Virus record (IMG/VR): IMGVR_UViG_3300046698_000320
Location: 1 to 41,660 of that record
DNA: 41,660 nucleotides
DNA from: a virus
Direction: 5' to 3' (one strand)
Position numbers and translations under genes: made by a program. The notes below the pieces were generated by a model. The model was not told the DNA's origin. It saw nothing but the letters and a program-made list of their open reading frames with translations, and ran no database searches. Shown here one piece after another: positions 1-8,587 of the stretch; the stretch's first letter is position 1; the number at the start of each line of letters is the position of its first letter.

Positions 1-2292
1 GTTGTTATAGAGAGAATCTTGACCATTTCCACTGTTAGAGGAGCCTATAGTATTGTCCATGAGAGAATATGCACCATTTGCAGTGTTGTTTGAACCTGTT
101 GTGTTGGAGTTGAGAGCAAAATCGCCATTTGCGGTGTTGTAACCACCTGTGGTGTTGAAGACGAGAGCATAATAACCATTTGCAGTGTTGTTGGAACCTG
201 TCATCGTCAGATTTCCTGCTCTGCCAAAGAAATAATTATTGAGTGTTGTGCTTGCTTCTGCTATTACATAACCGTTGTATTGATAACTTCCACCTGTATT
301 AACTCCAAGAGTATTGACATTTGAAAGAGATTGATTGTTGAGATTCACGTTTGTAGTTGCACCTGTATAAGGAACATACAAAGTTGAAGAAGCAGACGGA
401 ATGAATGGCAATGAAGTGCTGGCAGAAACTAAAAGATACAAAGACGAGCTGGCCGATGGAATATAAGCAAGAGATGTTGAAGCAGATAATGTCAAAAATG
501 TATTATTGACATAAGTCGTGCTTGCATAGGTGGAAGAAGCATAACTGTAAGTCATATAGCTCAAAAGTGTTCCCGAAGTTGCAAATAATGAAGACGATGC
601 TATTGGAATATAAGCCAAACTCGTGCTTGCAGAATTGAGAAGATAAAGAGAACTTGAAGCATAAGGAATGAAAGCGGTGGAAGTTGCTGTGATGTAGTTT
701 GACGGATTGCTATTTAAATAATAAAGAGATGAACTAGCGAACGGAATAAATGCAGTTGAAGTGGCAGTGATGTAGCCGGCTGGGTTTGAATTCAAATAAT
801 ACAAAGATGAAGAAGCAATAGGAATGTATGCCAAAGATGTTGAAGCAGAATTCAAAAGATATAGAGATGAGGATGCTATCGGAACATATGCAAGTGAAGT
901 AGATGCACTATTTAAAAGAAATAATGATGAACTGGCTAAAGGCAAGTAAGTTGAAGTCGCATAAGCAAAAGTCATATAATTTGACAAGTTTACAGAACTT
1001 GATGTCGCAATAACATTTCCATTTGCATCAGTTCCTAAAATTGAATTCTTAATATTTGGAAGTATTAAAGCTAAAGTTGTCGTGGTTGCTATCGTAGTGG
1101 AAGCATTCAAATACAATATTTGGTCAGCTAAACTGACATCCATTACTCCATAAATAATTGAATGTGTCTTATCATTTTGATAACTTCCTGTTTGATTATT
1201 ATTTATGAATAATTCATTTGATGTGTTTGTCGCATAATATCCAGCATAAGAACCTAAAGCTATATTGTATGCTCCCGTACTATGATATAAAGAACTATCA
1301 CCAACCGATGTATTATAATATCCATTTCCAGATTCCAAAGAATTTGAACCAACAGTAGTATTGTGTGAACCAGTTATAACCAAATTTTCAGCATTATATC
1401 CGACAGAGGTATTGTTACTTCCAGTTTGTATTGCGTCTAGATTTGAATATCCGATTGCTGTATTTTGGCTTGCACTACGACTATCATTCATATTATACGC
1501 ACCAATAGAGACATTTTGCGAACCAGTAGTGTTATCGTTAAGAGTTTCCATACCGTAAGCTGTATTTTCTGAACCTGTCGTATTGTTGCTCAAAGAATAC
1601 AAACCTATTCCAAAATTCATTTGTCCTGTCATTGTTTTGTTTCCAGCTCCGTTTGAAAAATAGTTTTGGTTGGAAGTATCAAAAATTCCAATATAATAAC
1701 CATTTAAAATATATGGGATATATTCACTAGTTGCAGTTGCAATAGTTAAATAAGTAGAACTTGCATAGTCATAAGTTGGATAGTTCAATAAACTTGAAGT
1801 TGTTGAACTTATATATCCTGCTGGATTTGAAGCGAGATAGTAAAGTGAAGAAGATGCTAGAGGAATATATGAAAGTGAAGTTGAAGCTGAAAGTGGAATG
1901 AATGTTGCACTCACCCAAGTTGTCGAAGCGTAAGTTGATGAAGCGTAACTAAATGTCATGTAACTGGAAGTTGCATTTGCAATTGAAAGATATGTTGATG
2001 ATGCATCTATTAAAGACAAGTAAGTATTAGCAGCAGTTGTTGTACTTAGTTTGGATAATAATTGGTTCCATAAATCTGTTTGATTAGATAATGTTCCTGT
2101 TATATTTCCCCACATCAAAGTTCCAGAACTACAAGCTGTACTTGAAGCTATATAAAGTCCATTACTGCCAGACATCAAACAATATCCACTTCCTGGAGCA
2201 ATAGGAACTGTTGTTTGTGGATTGCTAGCAATTCCAAAGTTTGGAAGGAATAAGAGTGTTGCCAATATTAATGATGTAATTATTTTTTTCAT
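1..2292 (-). CDS. Exported tail fibre / trimeric adhesin-like protein (3' end cut by window edge)
   Basis: An uninterrupted 764-codon frame runs from an ATG at 2292 to the window edge with no stop, so the C-terminus is missing. Residues 1-23 (MKKIITSLILATLLFLPNFG) look like a Sec signal peptide, which is unusual for a phage fibre. The body is almost all Ser, Thr, Ala, Tyr and Leu. Two blocks of roughly 20-residue repeats (of the type ASTSLAYIPIASSSLYLLN) alternate with two blocks of TGSxNTAxGxxAL-type repeats, the motif of YadA-like left-handed beta-roll heads. The second beta-roll block is still running at the edge. In related fibres an intramolecular chaperone (peptidase S74) often follows; none can be seen here. 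Last gene of the leftward structural run. Alternatively it could be a phage-encoded protein displayed on the host surface. Confidence 0.8.
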   Translation of the reverse strand, partial: MKKIITSLILATLLFLPNFGIASNPQTTVPIAPGSGYCLMSGSNGLYIASSTACSSGTLMWGNITGTLSNQTDLWNQLLSKLSTTTAANTYLSLIDASSTYLSIANATSSYMTFSYASSTYASTTWVSATFIPLSASTSLSYIPLASSSLYYLASNPAGYISSTTSSLLNYPTYDYASSTYLTIATATSEYIPYILNGYYIGIFDTSNQNYFSNGAGNKTMTGQMNFGIGLYSLSNNTTGSENTAYGMETLNDNTTGSQNVSIGAYNMNDSRSASQNTAIGYSNLDAIQTGSNNTSVGYNAENLVITGSHNTTVGSNSLESGNGYYNTSVGDSSLYHSTGAYNIALGSYAGYYATNTSNELFINNNQTGSYQNDKTHSIIYGVMDVSLADQILYLNASTTIATTTTLALILPNIKNSILGTDANGNVIATSSSVNLSNYMTFAYATSTYLPLASSSLFLLNSASTSLAYVPIASSSLYLLNSASTSLAYIPIASSSLYYLNSNPAGYITATSTAFIPFASSSLYYLNSNPSNYITATSTAFIPYASSSLYLLNSASTSLAYIPIASSSLFATSGTLLSYMTYSYASSTYASTTYVNNTFLTLSASTSLAYIPSASSSLYLLVSASTSLPFIPSASSTLYVPYTGATTNVNLNNQSLSNVNTLGVNTGGSYQYNGYVIAEASTTLNNYFFGRAGNLTMTGSNNTANGYYALVFNTTGGYNTANGDFALNSNTTGSNNTANGAYSLMDNTIGSSNSGNGQDSLYNN

Positions 2293-2295
2293 ATA

Positions 2296-2556
2296 TTAAG
2301 CTGTTACATAAATCATGGCTGTTAAAGTACTTTGTGGTGCTGGTGTTGTGGTTGCAGTGAATGTCAATCCATTCCAAGTCCATCTATCATTTTCTTCGTA
2401 GGCACCATTATCTATAATTAAATAAGTTGGTTTTTTATTATCTTGAAAAGTAAAATCTTGATTAGTTCCATCAACCACTCCAGAAGTAATTGACAATGGT
2501 TGAAAGCCACTACCAACTCCACCCTTTGATTTAATTTGTATTCTATTGCTACCCAT
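2296..2556 (-). CDS. Small beta-rich virion protein
   Basis: 86 residues between two other short or fibre-like genes, 3 bp before the fibre start. The pattern is typical of short phage tail accessory proteins: a GTNQDFTF strand, then PTYLIIDNGAYEENDRW and WNGLTFT, ending in a strand with TAMIYV. It probably folds as a small beta sandwich on the virion. No enzymatic motif. Family not recognised with certainty. Confidence 0.65.
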   Translation of the reverse strand: MGSNRIQIKSKGGVGSGFQPLSITSGVVDGTNQDFTFQDNKKPTYLIIDNGAYEENDRWTWNGLTFTATTTPAPQSTLTAMIYVTA

Positions 2557-2560
2557 AATT

Positions 2561-2851
2561 TTAAGATCCTTTCCACCAAGAATAAACTATCACATCTCCT
2601 TGTGTTCCGACCACAACAACATTCTTGACATCTGCAATTACATCTAAGTTATATATTTCATCTGCATGTATGGGTATTCCAATTACAGGACTAAGTGATA
2701 CTGAATTGCCTCCAACAATTATATCTCCTGTATTATTTACATCTGCTCTCAAATCTAATCTGACACAAGGAATAGATCCACTCAAGTTCTGAGGAACTCC
2801 AGTTTCTTGTATAATGCATCTTCCACAATTATTACCACCGTTATTGTACAT
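2561..2851 (-). CDS. Small beta-sandwich virion protein
   Basis: 96 residues. The order of strands (CVRLDLRADVNNTGDIIVGG, then SPVIGIPIHADEIYNLDV, then VVVVGTQGDVIVYSW) matches a common class of short phage structural proteins that read roughly 'x-V-x-N-x-G-x-I-x-V-G ... G-x-x-I ... V-Y-V-x-G'. It has two Cys pairs near the N-terminus (NNCGRC). It sits 5 bp downstream of the portal gene. A decoration or tail accessory role is inferred. Confidence 0.6.
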   Translation of the reverse strand: MYNNGGNNCGRCIIQETGVPQNLSGSIPCVRLDLRADVNNTGDIIVGGNSVSLSPVIGIPIHADEIYNLDVIADVKNVVVVGTQGDVIVYSWWKGS

Positions 2852-2855
2852 TGTT

Positions 2856-5273
2856 TTAATTTTTTACAAAAACACAATATTTAATTCCTCTTTCATCTTT
2901 TAAGGTAACTATTCCTCCATATGATTCAGGTTTATTTTTTGAAAAATTCTTTAAAGACTTTAAGGCTTGATTATAATCATATGTATAAAATAATTCAGAT
3001 AAATTATATTTAACTATGTTTGATTCACTCCAATTTTTAAATATGTTTTTTATATTAATTCTAGCCTTATCGTCTTTAATAAGTTCTCCAAACATAACAG
3101 GACTATCTTTAAATTCATTTTCAGAATCTATTATAGAATCAGGTTGTTTTATATTAGAAGATTTATTTATATTTTTATTCTCAATGAGTGAATTAAATAA
3201 TTTTAAAATCTCAGGAGCACCTTCAAAATATTTTTGAATTGACGAACTTGAATCTTTCCATCTATTTATATCTCCCTTAAATTGATAATCAAATCCAAAT
3301 ATTCTTTTATTTGGAGTTACTATGTATTGGTTTACTCTTCTATCTCCAAGAATTAATTCCTTTTCAATTAACCATAAATTTGCCAAATCTTTTATGGCTT
3401 GATGATAACTATCAGGATCTCTATTCATATCTTTTAATACTAATTGACTATCTAAATTATAACCATATATATAATCACTAACTAAATAATAGTCAAACTT
3501 TCTTGAACCTAGACCTCTAGCTTTCCACTTCTCTGAATCATACTCTGATGTCATGGTAATATATCTTTCAAATTCACATTTAACAGATTCTGATGGTAAT
3601 AAGTTTATGCAATCATTATAATTTACCTTTCTTATAGTGGGAACATTGAGTCCCAACTCACTTAATTTGTTTGATAATTCTATTTCAAGATTTTGACTCA
3701 TCATATTTACTGCAACAGGAGGTTTTATTACAATTCCGTTTTGAGATATTATATTGAAACAGATAAATGGTTGTGAGTATCCTCTATCATCCATCCATGT
3801 CTTATAACCATCAATGGTCATAATAGATTTTTCTATTCTTTGTTCATTATAGTTTTCTTCGTTGCCAACGACAGCATCTTCTTCAGTCTTGCCTTTATCA
3901 ACAACTTCAGGAGTCATTTTTACATAGCCACTTCCTGTCATCAACATTGGTTCATTTGCCCATTCATCAAATGGTAACAACCCCATCTTGTTTCTAACTT
4001 CATTAATAGTCATGGTTCCGTTCTTTAAGGCTGTATCTGTCACCCTTGAGTTCACTTCTGGATCAGTTCTATCGTCAACAAGCCAATCAAATTCTAGGTC
4101 TGTAAAACCAAAATCCTTCCAAATGACTTCTTGATTAAAGACTTCTTTAATGAGATGCAATATTGAACCATATCCTTTTTCTTCAGAAAGACCTACTTGT
4201 GTTTGTGATGTTGCTTTATTCAAATCATCCACTAATCCAATATCCTGTCCCGACAATCCATATGATGCAGCAGCAAGTCTAGCTAGGAATTCTGTATATT
4301 CCATGAACTGCATATCATTATTATTCTGATCTTTTATTTTAATTACTTCAACTTCTCCGCCGGCTGTCATTGCGGGTCTATGGAAAGAACCATTCATTTC
4401 AGAATAAATATATTCTCTTGCAGCTTCAAGATCGCCTTGTGTCATTTGACCTTTGAAATTCAAAAGTGTTGGAGGAAATGATCCTTCTTCAAAATAAGTG
4501 CCATTATAATTATCAGCATTTAAAAGATTTGACACAACAGATAAGATACCTTCAATTGGAGATAAACCATAACCAAATGTTTCCATTGCGCCTTGTGGAT
4601 GCATATGAAAGTATAGAAAATCTTTCTTTGGCCAAGCAGCTACTATCTCTCCAGATTCAGGACCTCCATACATAGAATTATCCATTACTTGAATATATGA
4701 CACAGGTAATTCTATTCTTCCTGTTTTTGTCGATAATGGTATAACTGCATCTTGATTTCCCTTTTCATCAAAGACAGGTCTAACCGTTGCGGCATCTACG
4801 AAATGTAATTCTGCAAGATCTCCATTAGGGTATCTAGTCTTTTCAATAGATACTGAGTCAAGTACAAGAAGATCTTCAAGCATCTTATCTAGAAGAGTTC
4901 TAAATGTTTCATCATTATGATTTGGATGTTTAAATATCTCCTCAAGCTTTTTTACTTGTTCTGGGTCTGGTTCCTTTAAAGGATCAATGCTCTTGATTTG
5001 CCATTTAGTTTTGGTTATCTTTTCTTTAAGAACAGTAATACAAATTCTAATGATTGGTACTGATACAGCTATTCTTCTAAGGGTGTCAAAAGAAACACGT
5101 CCAGGTTTGGACATACCCTTTTCAATCATCTTAGCATTTCTTTGTTTTCTATTGTCAAAAGACAAAGAACGTATTGATGTTGTTTTTTCACTTTTATTAA
5201 AATAAGGAAATGCAGGAAAAGTTACTTTCTTTTCTGTTGCAACCTTTTTTGGAGTTTTTGTTTTTGATGCCAT
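2856..5273 (-). CDS. Portal protein with long C-terminal extension (kinase-fold candidate)
   Basis: 805 residues, about 300 longer than a typical portal. Residues 1 to about 470 are portal-like: a basic Lys/Thr-rich N-terminus, RRIAVSVPIIRICITVLKEKI, a YGLSPIEGILSVVSNLLNAD helix, and the later SYGLSGQDIGLVDD and TINEVRNKMGLLPF segments seen in HK97/SPP1-type portals. It would form the dodecameric DNA gate at the capsid vertex. Residues about 490-805 are not portal sequence. They contain a hinge-like YYLVSDYIYGYNL, then GDRRVNQYIV (D644, N648) and FGFDYQFKGD (D662), an order and spacing reminiscent of the catalytic and metal loops of APH/HipA-type kinase folds. The exact D-to-N spacing is one residue short of the usual, so activity is uncertain. 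The fusion could be a decoration or an injected effector. Confidence 0.8.
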   Translation of the reverse strand: MASKTKTPKKVATEKKVTFPAFPYFNKSEKTTSIRSLSFDNRKQRNAKMIEKGMSKPGRVSFDTLRRIAVSVPIIRICITVLKEKITKTKWQIKSIDPLKEPDPEQVKKLEEIFKHPNHNDETFRTLLDKMLEDLLVLDSVSIEKTRYPNGDLAELHFVDAATVRPVFDEKGNQDAVIPLSTKTGRIELPVSYIQVMDNSMYGGPESGEIVAAWPKKDFLYFHMHPQGAMETFGYGLSPIEGILSVVSNLLNADNYNGTYFEEGSFPPTLLNFKGQMTQGDLEAAREYIYSEMNGSFHRPAMTAGGEVEVIKIKDQNNNDMQFMEYTEFLARLAAASYGLSGQDIGLVDDLNKATSQTQVGLSEEKGYGSILHLIKEVFNQEVIWKDFGFTDLEFDWLVDDRTDPEVNSRVTDTALKNGTMTINEVRNKMGLLPFDEWANEPMLMTGSGYVKMTPEVVDKGKTEEDAVVGNEENYNEQRIEKSIMTIDGYKTWMDDRGYSQPFICFNIISQNGIVIKPPVAVNMMSQNLEIELSNKLSELGLNVPTIRKVNYNDCINLLPSESVKCEFERYITMTSEYDSEKWKARGLGSRKFDYYLVSDYIYGYNLDSQLVLKDMNRDPDSYHQAIKDLANLWLIEKELILGDRRVNQYIVTPNKRIFGFDYQFKGDINRWKDSSSSIQKYFEGAPEILKLFNSLIENKNINKSSNIKQPDSIIDSENEFKDSPVMFGELIKDDKARINIKNIFKNWSESNIVKYNLSELFYTYDYNQALKSLKNFSKNKPESYGGIVTLKDERGIKYCVFVKN

Positions 5274-5310
5274 ATTATATTGTGGTCTGCTATGATTATT
5301 ATAAAGAGAA

Positions 5311-5643
5311 TTATAATTTTTTATCTTTTTTAACTTTATTTCTTAAATGCCCGTATTCTGTATAAAATTTCTTTTTCTTAAGATGAAGTAATGTAATGAT
5401 TTCTTGGCTATTATATCCCATTGATTTAAAAGCCAGGATCAGCGATTGCATTTGACTCATATTAAAGATTTCTAATTGAACGTCGTATGAGGTATATTCC
5501 TCTTCATCTGCAAGTAAATTTTCAAGTAAATATCTATCATGAGGCAAATCAACCTCAGAAACTGATGTCTGATATTCTAAATCATCTATGCAAATATGAT
5601 TACTTAGAGGTATTCTTATTGTTTTGTAAAACTGTTTTACCAT
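5311..5643 (-). CDS. Unknown protein with possible helix-turn-helix
   Basis: 110 residues. The C-terminal half (LILAFKSMGYNSQEIITLLH followed by a Lys-rich tail) has the shape of a sigma-region-4-like or small-terminase-like helix-turn-helix. The N-terminal half is acidic (ADEEEYTSYD). It overlaps the end of the upstream gene by 44 bp. It might regulate late transcription or assist packaging; neither can be shown from sequence. Confidence 0.6.
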   Translation of the reverse strand: MVKQFYKTIRIPLSNHICIDDLEYQTSVSEVDLPHDRYLLENLLADEEEYTSYDVQLEIFNMSQMQSLILAFKSMGYNSQEIITLLHLKKKKFYTEYGHLRNKVKKDKKL

Positions 5644-6196
5644 TATGTTTATGCCATAATTTTATCATTGATATCGTCCAATCATTTAAGAACCAATCAA
5701 CATATGTGCTTGTTGTATCATTTCTTTTAAGAACAATAGCTACAGCAAATGAATCAGCAAAGAATTTTTGTAATGCAAACGCTGTCTCTCTATTACGTGT
5801 TGAGGCAAATACTTCAGAAAGAATAGGTACATTCTTCATTTTCTTAATAATTTTGCCCATATTTGTTTCTCGTCTTTTAAATTTATCTTCTTCCTCTTTA
5901 AGTCTTTTTAGGATATACATAAAGAACTGATCAATCTTTTCTATTTTTATTTGATCTCCTTTGTTTAAATCAATCCAGGCTTTTGTTATTCTATACAATA
6001 AAACCTGAGAAGCAGAAATTGTCCAATCGTGCGGTAAATAAGAAGGAATACCCGGAAGCATTGGTGCACCCTCATCTTTTTCAATTTCATTAATGATACT
6101 CTCTTGAGCTATAACACCTTTCTTTTTAAGAAGTTCATTTGCTATTTTAGCAGCATCACGTAATTGTTGTATTGGTAATCTTCTTTTTTTCTTCAT
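5600..6196 (-). CDS. Unknown helical protein
   Basis: 198 residues, mostly charged helix with a central Lys/Glu-rich stretch (KRLKEEEDKFKRRETNMGK) and a Trp-rich C-terminus (WFLNDWTISMIKLWHKHNG). No family recognised. It lies in the tightly packed leftward run between terminase and portal, overlapping both neighbours by a few bases, so a head or packaging accessory role is possible. Confidence 0.6.
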   Translation of the reverse strand: MKKKRRLPIQQLRDAAKIANELLKKKGVIAQESIINEIEKDEGAPMLPGIPSYLPHDWTISASQVLLYRITKAWIDLNKGDQIKIEKIDQFFMYILKRLKEEEDKFKRRETNMGKIIKKMKNVPILSEVFASTRNRETAFALQKFFADSFAVAIVLKRNDTTSTYVDWFLNDWTISMIKLWHKHNGKTVLQNNKNTSK

Positions 6197-6552
6197 ACTC
6201 TCCTTGTTATTTTAGTTCCTTTACTTTCAAACTCAGGATCATCTGTTGGAATTAACATTCCTTTAAATGCTGCAGGTACAACACTCTTTGGTCTTGTTAA
6301 TTTCTTAACTTTTGGATTTGCAAAGCCAGTAACATCGTCCAAAGAATTTGGATCAATCTTTGGTTTTGTTTCTATGGGTGTTTCTGTTTTTGTATGTACA
6401 AATGTTGGTGTAACTATATTTTCTGTAAGAGGAACAATTTTGAAATGAACTCCTTTCTTTTTAATAATCTCAATACGAACAGTCTCTGATTCATTTTCTG
6501 GTATAAATTCTCCAGTGACTTCACATTTGATATATTTTGTTGCTTTAGCCAT
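6193..6552 (-). CDS. Unknown small protein, disordered middle
   Basis: 119 residues. The N-terminus has a single-Cys beta segment (YIKCEVTGEF), the middle is Thr/Pro/Glu-rich and probably disordered, and the C-terminus is basic (GTKITRRV). Start and stop overlap both neighbours by 1-4 bp, showing translational coupling. No family recognised. Confidence 0.55.
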   Translation of the reverse strand: MAKATKYIKCEVTGEFIPENESETVRIEIIKKKGVHFKIVPLTENIVTPTFVHTKTETPIETKPKIDPNSLDDVTGFANPKVKKLTRPKSVVPAAFKGMLIPTDDPEFESKGTKITRRV

Positions 6553-6785
6553 TATATTGTTATGTTATTCATTAATAATTTTTGGATGATCTTAACCTTT
6601 TCGACATCAGGATATTTACCGCCCATTGGAGGAAATTTTATTAAAGTGTTTAAGGCAACAATATCAGAAGATGGATTTGCTAGATTGTTGAGTTTTTTTG
6701 ATAACCATTGCATAAATTCCATTGTGCCCATATCGACAATTTTCTTTCCATTAATTGTCGTGTTTAATATTTCGTATTCAGTCAT
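6552..6785 (-). CDS. Unknown small protein
   Basis: 77 residues (MTEYEILNTTINGKKIVDMG onward). I chose the internal ATG at 6785 over an upstream one at 6824 because it begins directly after the stop of the preceding gene. Mixed alpha/beta, no recognisable family. Its stop overlaps the next gene's start. Confidence 0.55.
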   Translation of the reverse strand: MTEYEILNTTINGKKIVDMGTMEFMQWLSKKLNNLANPSSDIVALNTLIKFPPMGGKYPDVEKVKIIQKLLMNNITI

Positions 6786-6786
6786 G

Positions 6787-7491
6787 TTATTTATTATCTT
6801 CCATCGCTTGCTTTGTAGCTTCACGATCTTTTTTAATTATTTCATCGACCTCTTTGTCTAATATTGAATATGGTCTTCCTGCATTGTCTAAATATATTCC
6901 ATATCCCTTTTCTGCCATTCTTGCTTCTTTAACCTTATCAATCTTAGCGACCAACATTTCAGAACCTTGTCTAAATCTAATAGCCATATTTTGTAATGCC
7001 TTCTTAGAATTCTTTTCTTTAAGTAAGCCGTCACCTATATCTCGTAATAATGTTGATAGAATATCAGCAAGCATTTCAAAATCAAATCTAATTTGTGATT
7101 TGAATATTCTTGATTCTTTAGTATGTGCACCTTTGCTTGCAAATAATTCCATTAGAAATGAACTATGCTCTCTGCCCTGTTCAAATAAATATTGTGCTAA
7201 TCTAGAATCTTTTTGCTCTTTGGTTAGATTCGAATCTAAAAAGACTTTGCCCAATGCTTTGTCTGTGATGCCTTCTCTAACAATCATTATCTCTTTATTA
7301 TTGATTGTTGCCTTTTCATTTGGCATTGTTCCTAATTTTTTAAGTTTTGTATATGTTGGATCATCTTTAGCTATTTTAGGGCGTTTAGTATCTGTAGTCT
7401 TTGGAAGTTTAACTTCACCGCCAAGAATAGTATCAATTGCTTTTGTAAGTGCCTTACCACATCCATTCAAAGTTTTGATTTTTTTTGTCAT
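6787..7491 (-). CDS. Unknown helical protein in head/packaging region
   Basis: 234 residues. Basic N-terminus, then a long helical region (EQKDSRLAQYLFEQGREHSS and FDFEMLADILSTLLRDIGDG). No catalytic motif. Its ATG overlaps the stop of the glycosyltransferase gene upstream by one base. Position between TerL and portal suggests a structural or assembly factor, by context only. Confidence 0.55.
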   Translation of the reverse strand: MTKKIKTLNGCGKALTKAIDTILGGEVKLPKTTDTKRPKIAKDDPTYTKLKKLGTMPNEKATINNKEIMIVREGITDKALGKVFLDSNLTKEQKDSRLAQYLFEQGREHSSFLMELFASKGAHTKESRIFKSQIRFDFEMLADILSTLLRDIGDGLLKEKNSKKALQNMAIRFRQGSEMLVAKIDKVKEARMAEKGYGIYLDNAGRPYSILDKEVDEIIKKDREATKQAMEDNK

Positions 7492-8435
7492 TATTTTATT
7501 CCAGGATTAAACCCCCATTTTTTGATAAAAGCTTCTTTATCTGTATTAAACATTTCATCTGATTCTAGATATGTCCAATCAATATCAAATGAATATATTG
7601 GAATTCTTTGAGATGTAATAACACCATAGCCATTTCTATACATTCTTTGCCAGATATCTTTTTCTGTAAATCTTTTTGTTTTGATATCACAATCTATTTT
7701 AAGCATATCAGCGCCGGCTCTTGGCATTCCAATAAAATCTATATTCATTGCTTTGTCTTCGTTTGGAAATGAAGCAATATATTCATCAAAAGATTCTGGT
7801 TGTACTTTTTCTTTAACGTCAAAGCCTGACACAATCATAACATCTCCGATGTTTAATCTATTTGCCATCAAATCTATTGAGTGTTCCTGAAGAACAATCC
7901 ATGGGTTAACAACCATAATAAATCTAGCATTCACATCTTCAATTGCTATTGATAATCCTTCATGAATATAATCTGAGTATGATGATCCTTGTGGAACTGC
8001 TGCGCCAATTGAATTACCTGCAAAAGAATTCACACCAATATAGTTTAATATATCTGATGGCAATCTTTTTTCTTCTGCTACAAGTATAATATATAACTCA
8101 TGCGATTGAGAAGTAACACGATTGATAACAGTTTTAAGAACATCCAAATCTAATTGATTGTCTTTAATATCTGACCAATATCCGTAAAGAGGAATAATGA
8201 CAGCAATCTTGCTTTTAGATACGGTTGATATAAAATCATCAAGAGTTCTTTTAAGCATTGATGAATCTGCATCAACAGTTTTTTTAAGAGGCTTTGCTTC
8301 TATAATTCCAAATTCTTTATCTGTTGATTTTTTTACTATTTGTATTGTTTCATCAACAATAATCTTTTCCTCATCTTTAATCTTATGCTTGTTCTGATGT
8401 TGCGATAACTTCTTCTGTACTTTCTGTTTTTTCAT
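7491..8435 (-). CDS. GT-A-like glycosyltransferase with charged N-terminal extension
   Basis: 314 residues. The first 80 or so are Lys/Glu-rich and probably disordered. From about residue 77 a Rossmann-like start appears (KIAVIIPLYGYW), followed by LYIILVAEEKRL, YSDYIHEGLSIAIEDVNARF and FIMVVNPWIVLQ, which together mimic the family 2 GT-A layout (nucleotide loop, acceptor helix, then NPW where DxD is expected). The usual DxD is not clear, so donor binding may be altered or lost. C-terminal part (DIWQRMYRNGYGV) matches the later GT2 helix. One of four sugar-related genes in a row; likely modifies a virion or host glycan. Confidence 0.6.
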   Translation of the reverse strand: MKKQKVQKKLSQHQNKHKIKDEEKIIVDETIQIVKKSTDKEFGIIEAKPLKKTVDADSSMLKRTLDDFISTVSKSKIAVIIPLYGYWSDIKDNQLDLDVLKTVINRVTSQSHELYIILVAEEKRLPSDILNYIGVNSFAGNSIGAAVPQGSSYSDYIHEGLSIAIEDVNARFIMVVNPWIVLQEHSIDLMANRLNIGDVMIVSGFDVKEKVQPESFDEYIASFPNEDKAMNIDFIGMPRAGADMLKIDCDIKTKRFTEKDIWQRMYRNGYGVITSQRIPIYSFDIDWTYLESDEMFNTDKEAFIKKWGFNPGIK

Positions 8436-8583
8436 TTGTTAATTTTTTACCAATCTTATAAAGTAATTGTGCAAGACTTCGACCAGATCCTAATTCAACA
8501 TTTTCCATTCCTTGCTTTGATTCTGCTACTGTCCATTGGTTATCTTTCTTGTATATTGTTAAAACGATATTTGTATAATCCAT
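8383..8583 (-). CDS. Unknown small protein
   Basis: 66 residues starting MDYTNIVLTIYKKDNQWTVA. I chose the ATG at 8583, a few bases after the preceding glycosyltransferase stop, over the upstream ATG at 8679 that would overlap that gene by 92 bp. Begins with a beta hairpin and ends in an acidic tail (ESTEEVIATSEQA). Overlaps the start of the next gene by 53 bp. Function unknown. Confidence 0.5.
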   Translation of the reverse strand: MDYTNIVLTIYKKDNQWTVAESKQGMENVELGSGRSLAQLLYKIGKKLTNEKTESTEEVIATSEQA

Positions 8584-8587
8584 TTTG

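Noticed and set aside
6755-7510. 251-codon plus-strand frame opposite the 234-residue minus-strand gene
   Set aside because: The minus-strand gene fits the tightly packed operon with overlaps at both ends, whereas the plus-strand frame is isolated and hydrophobic by complement effects.
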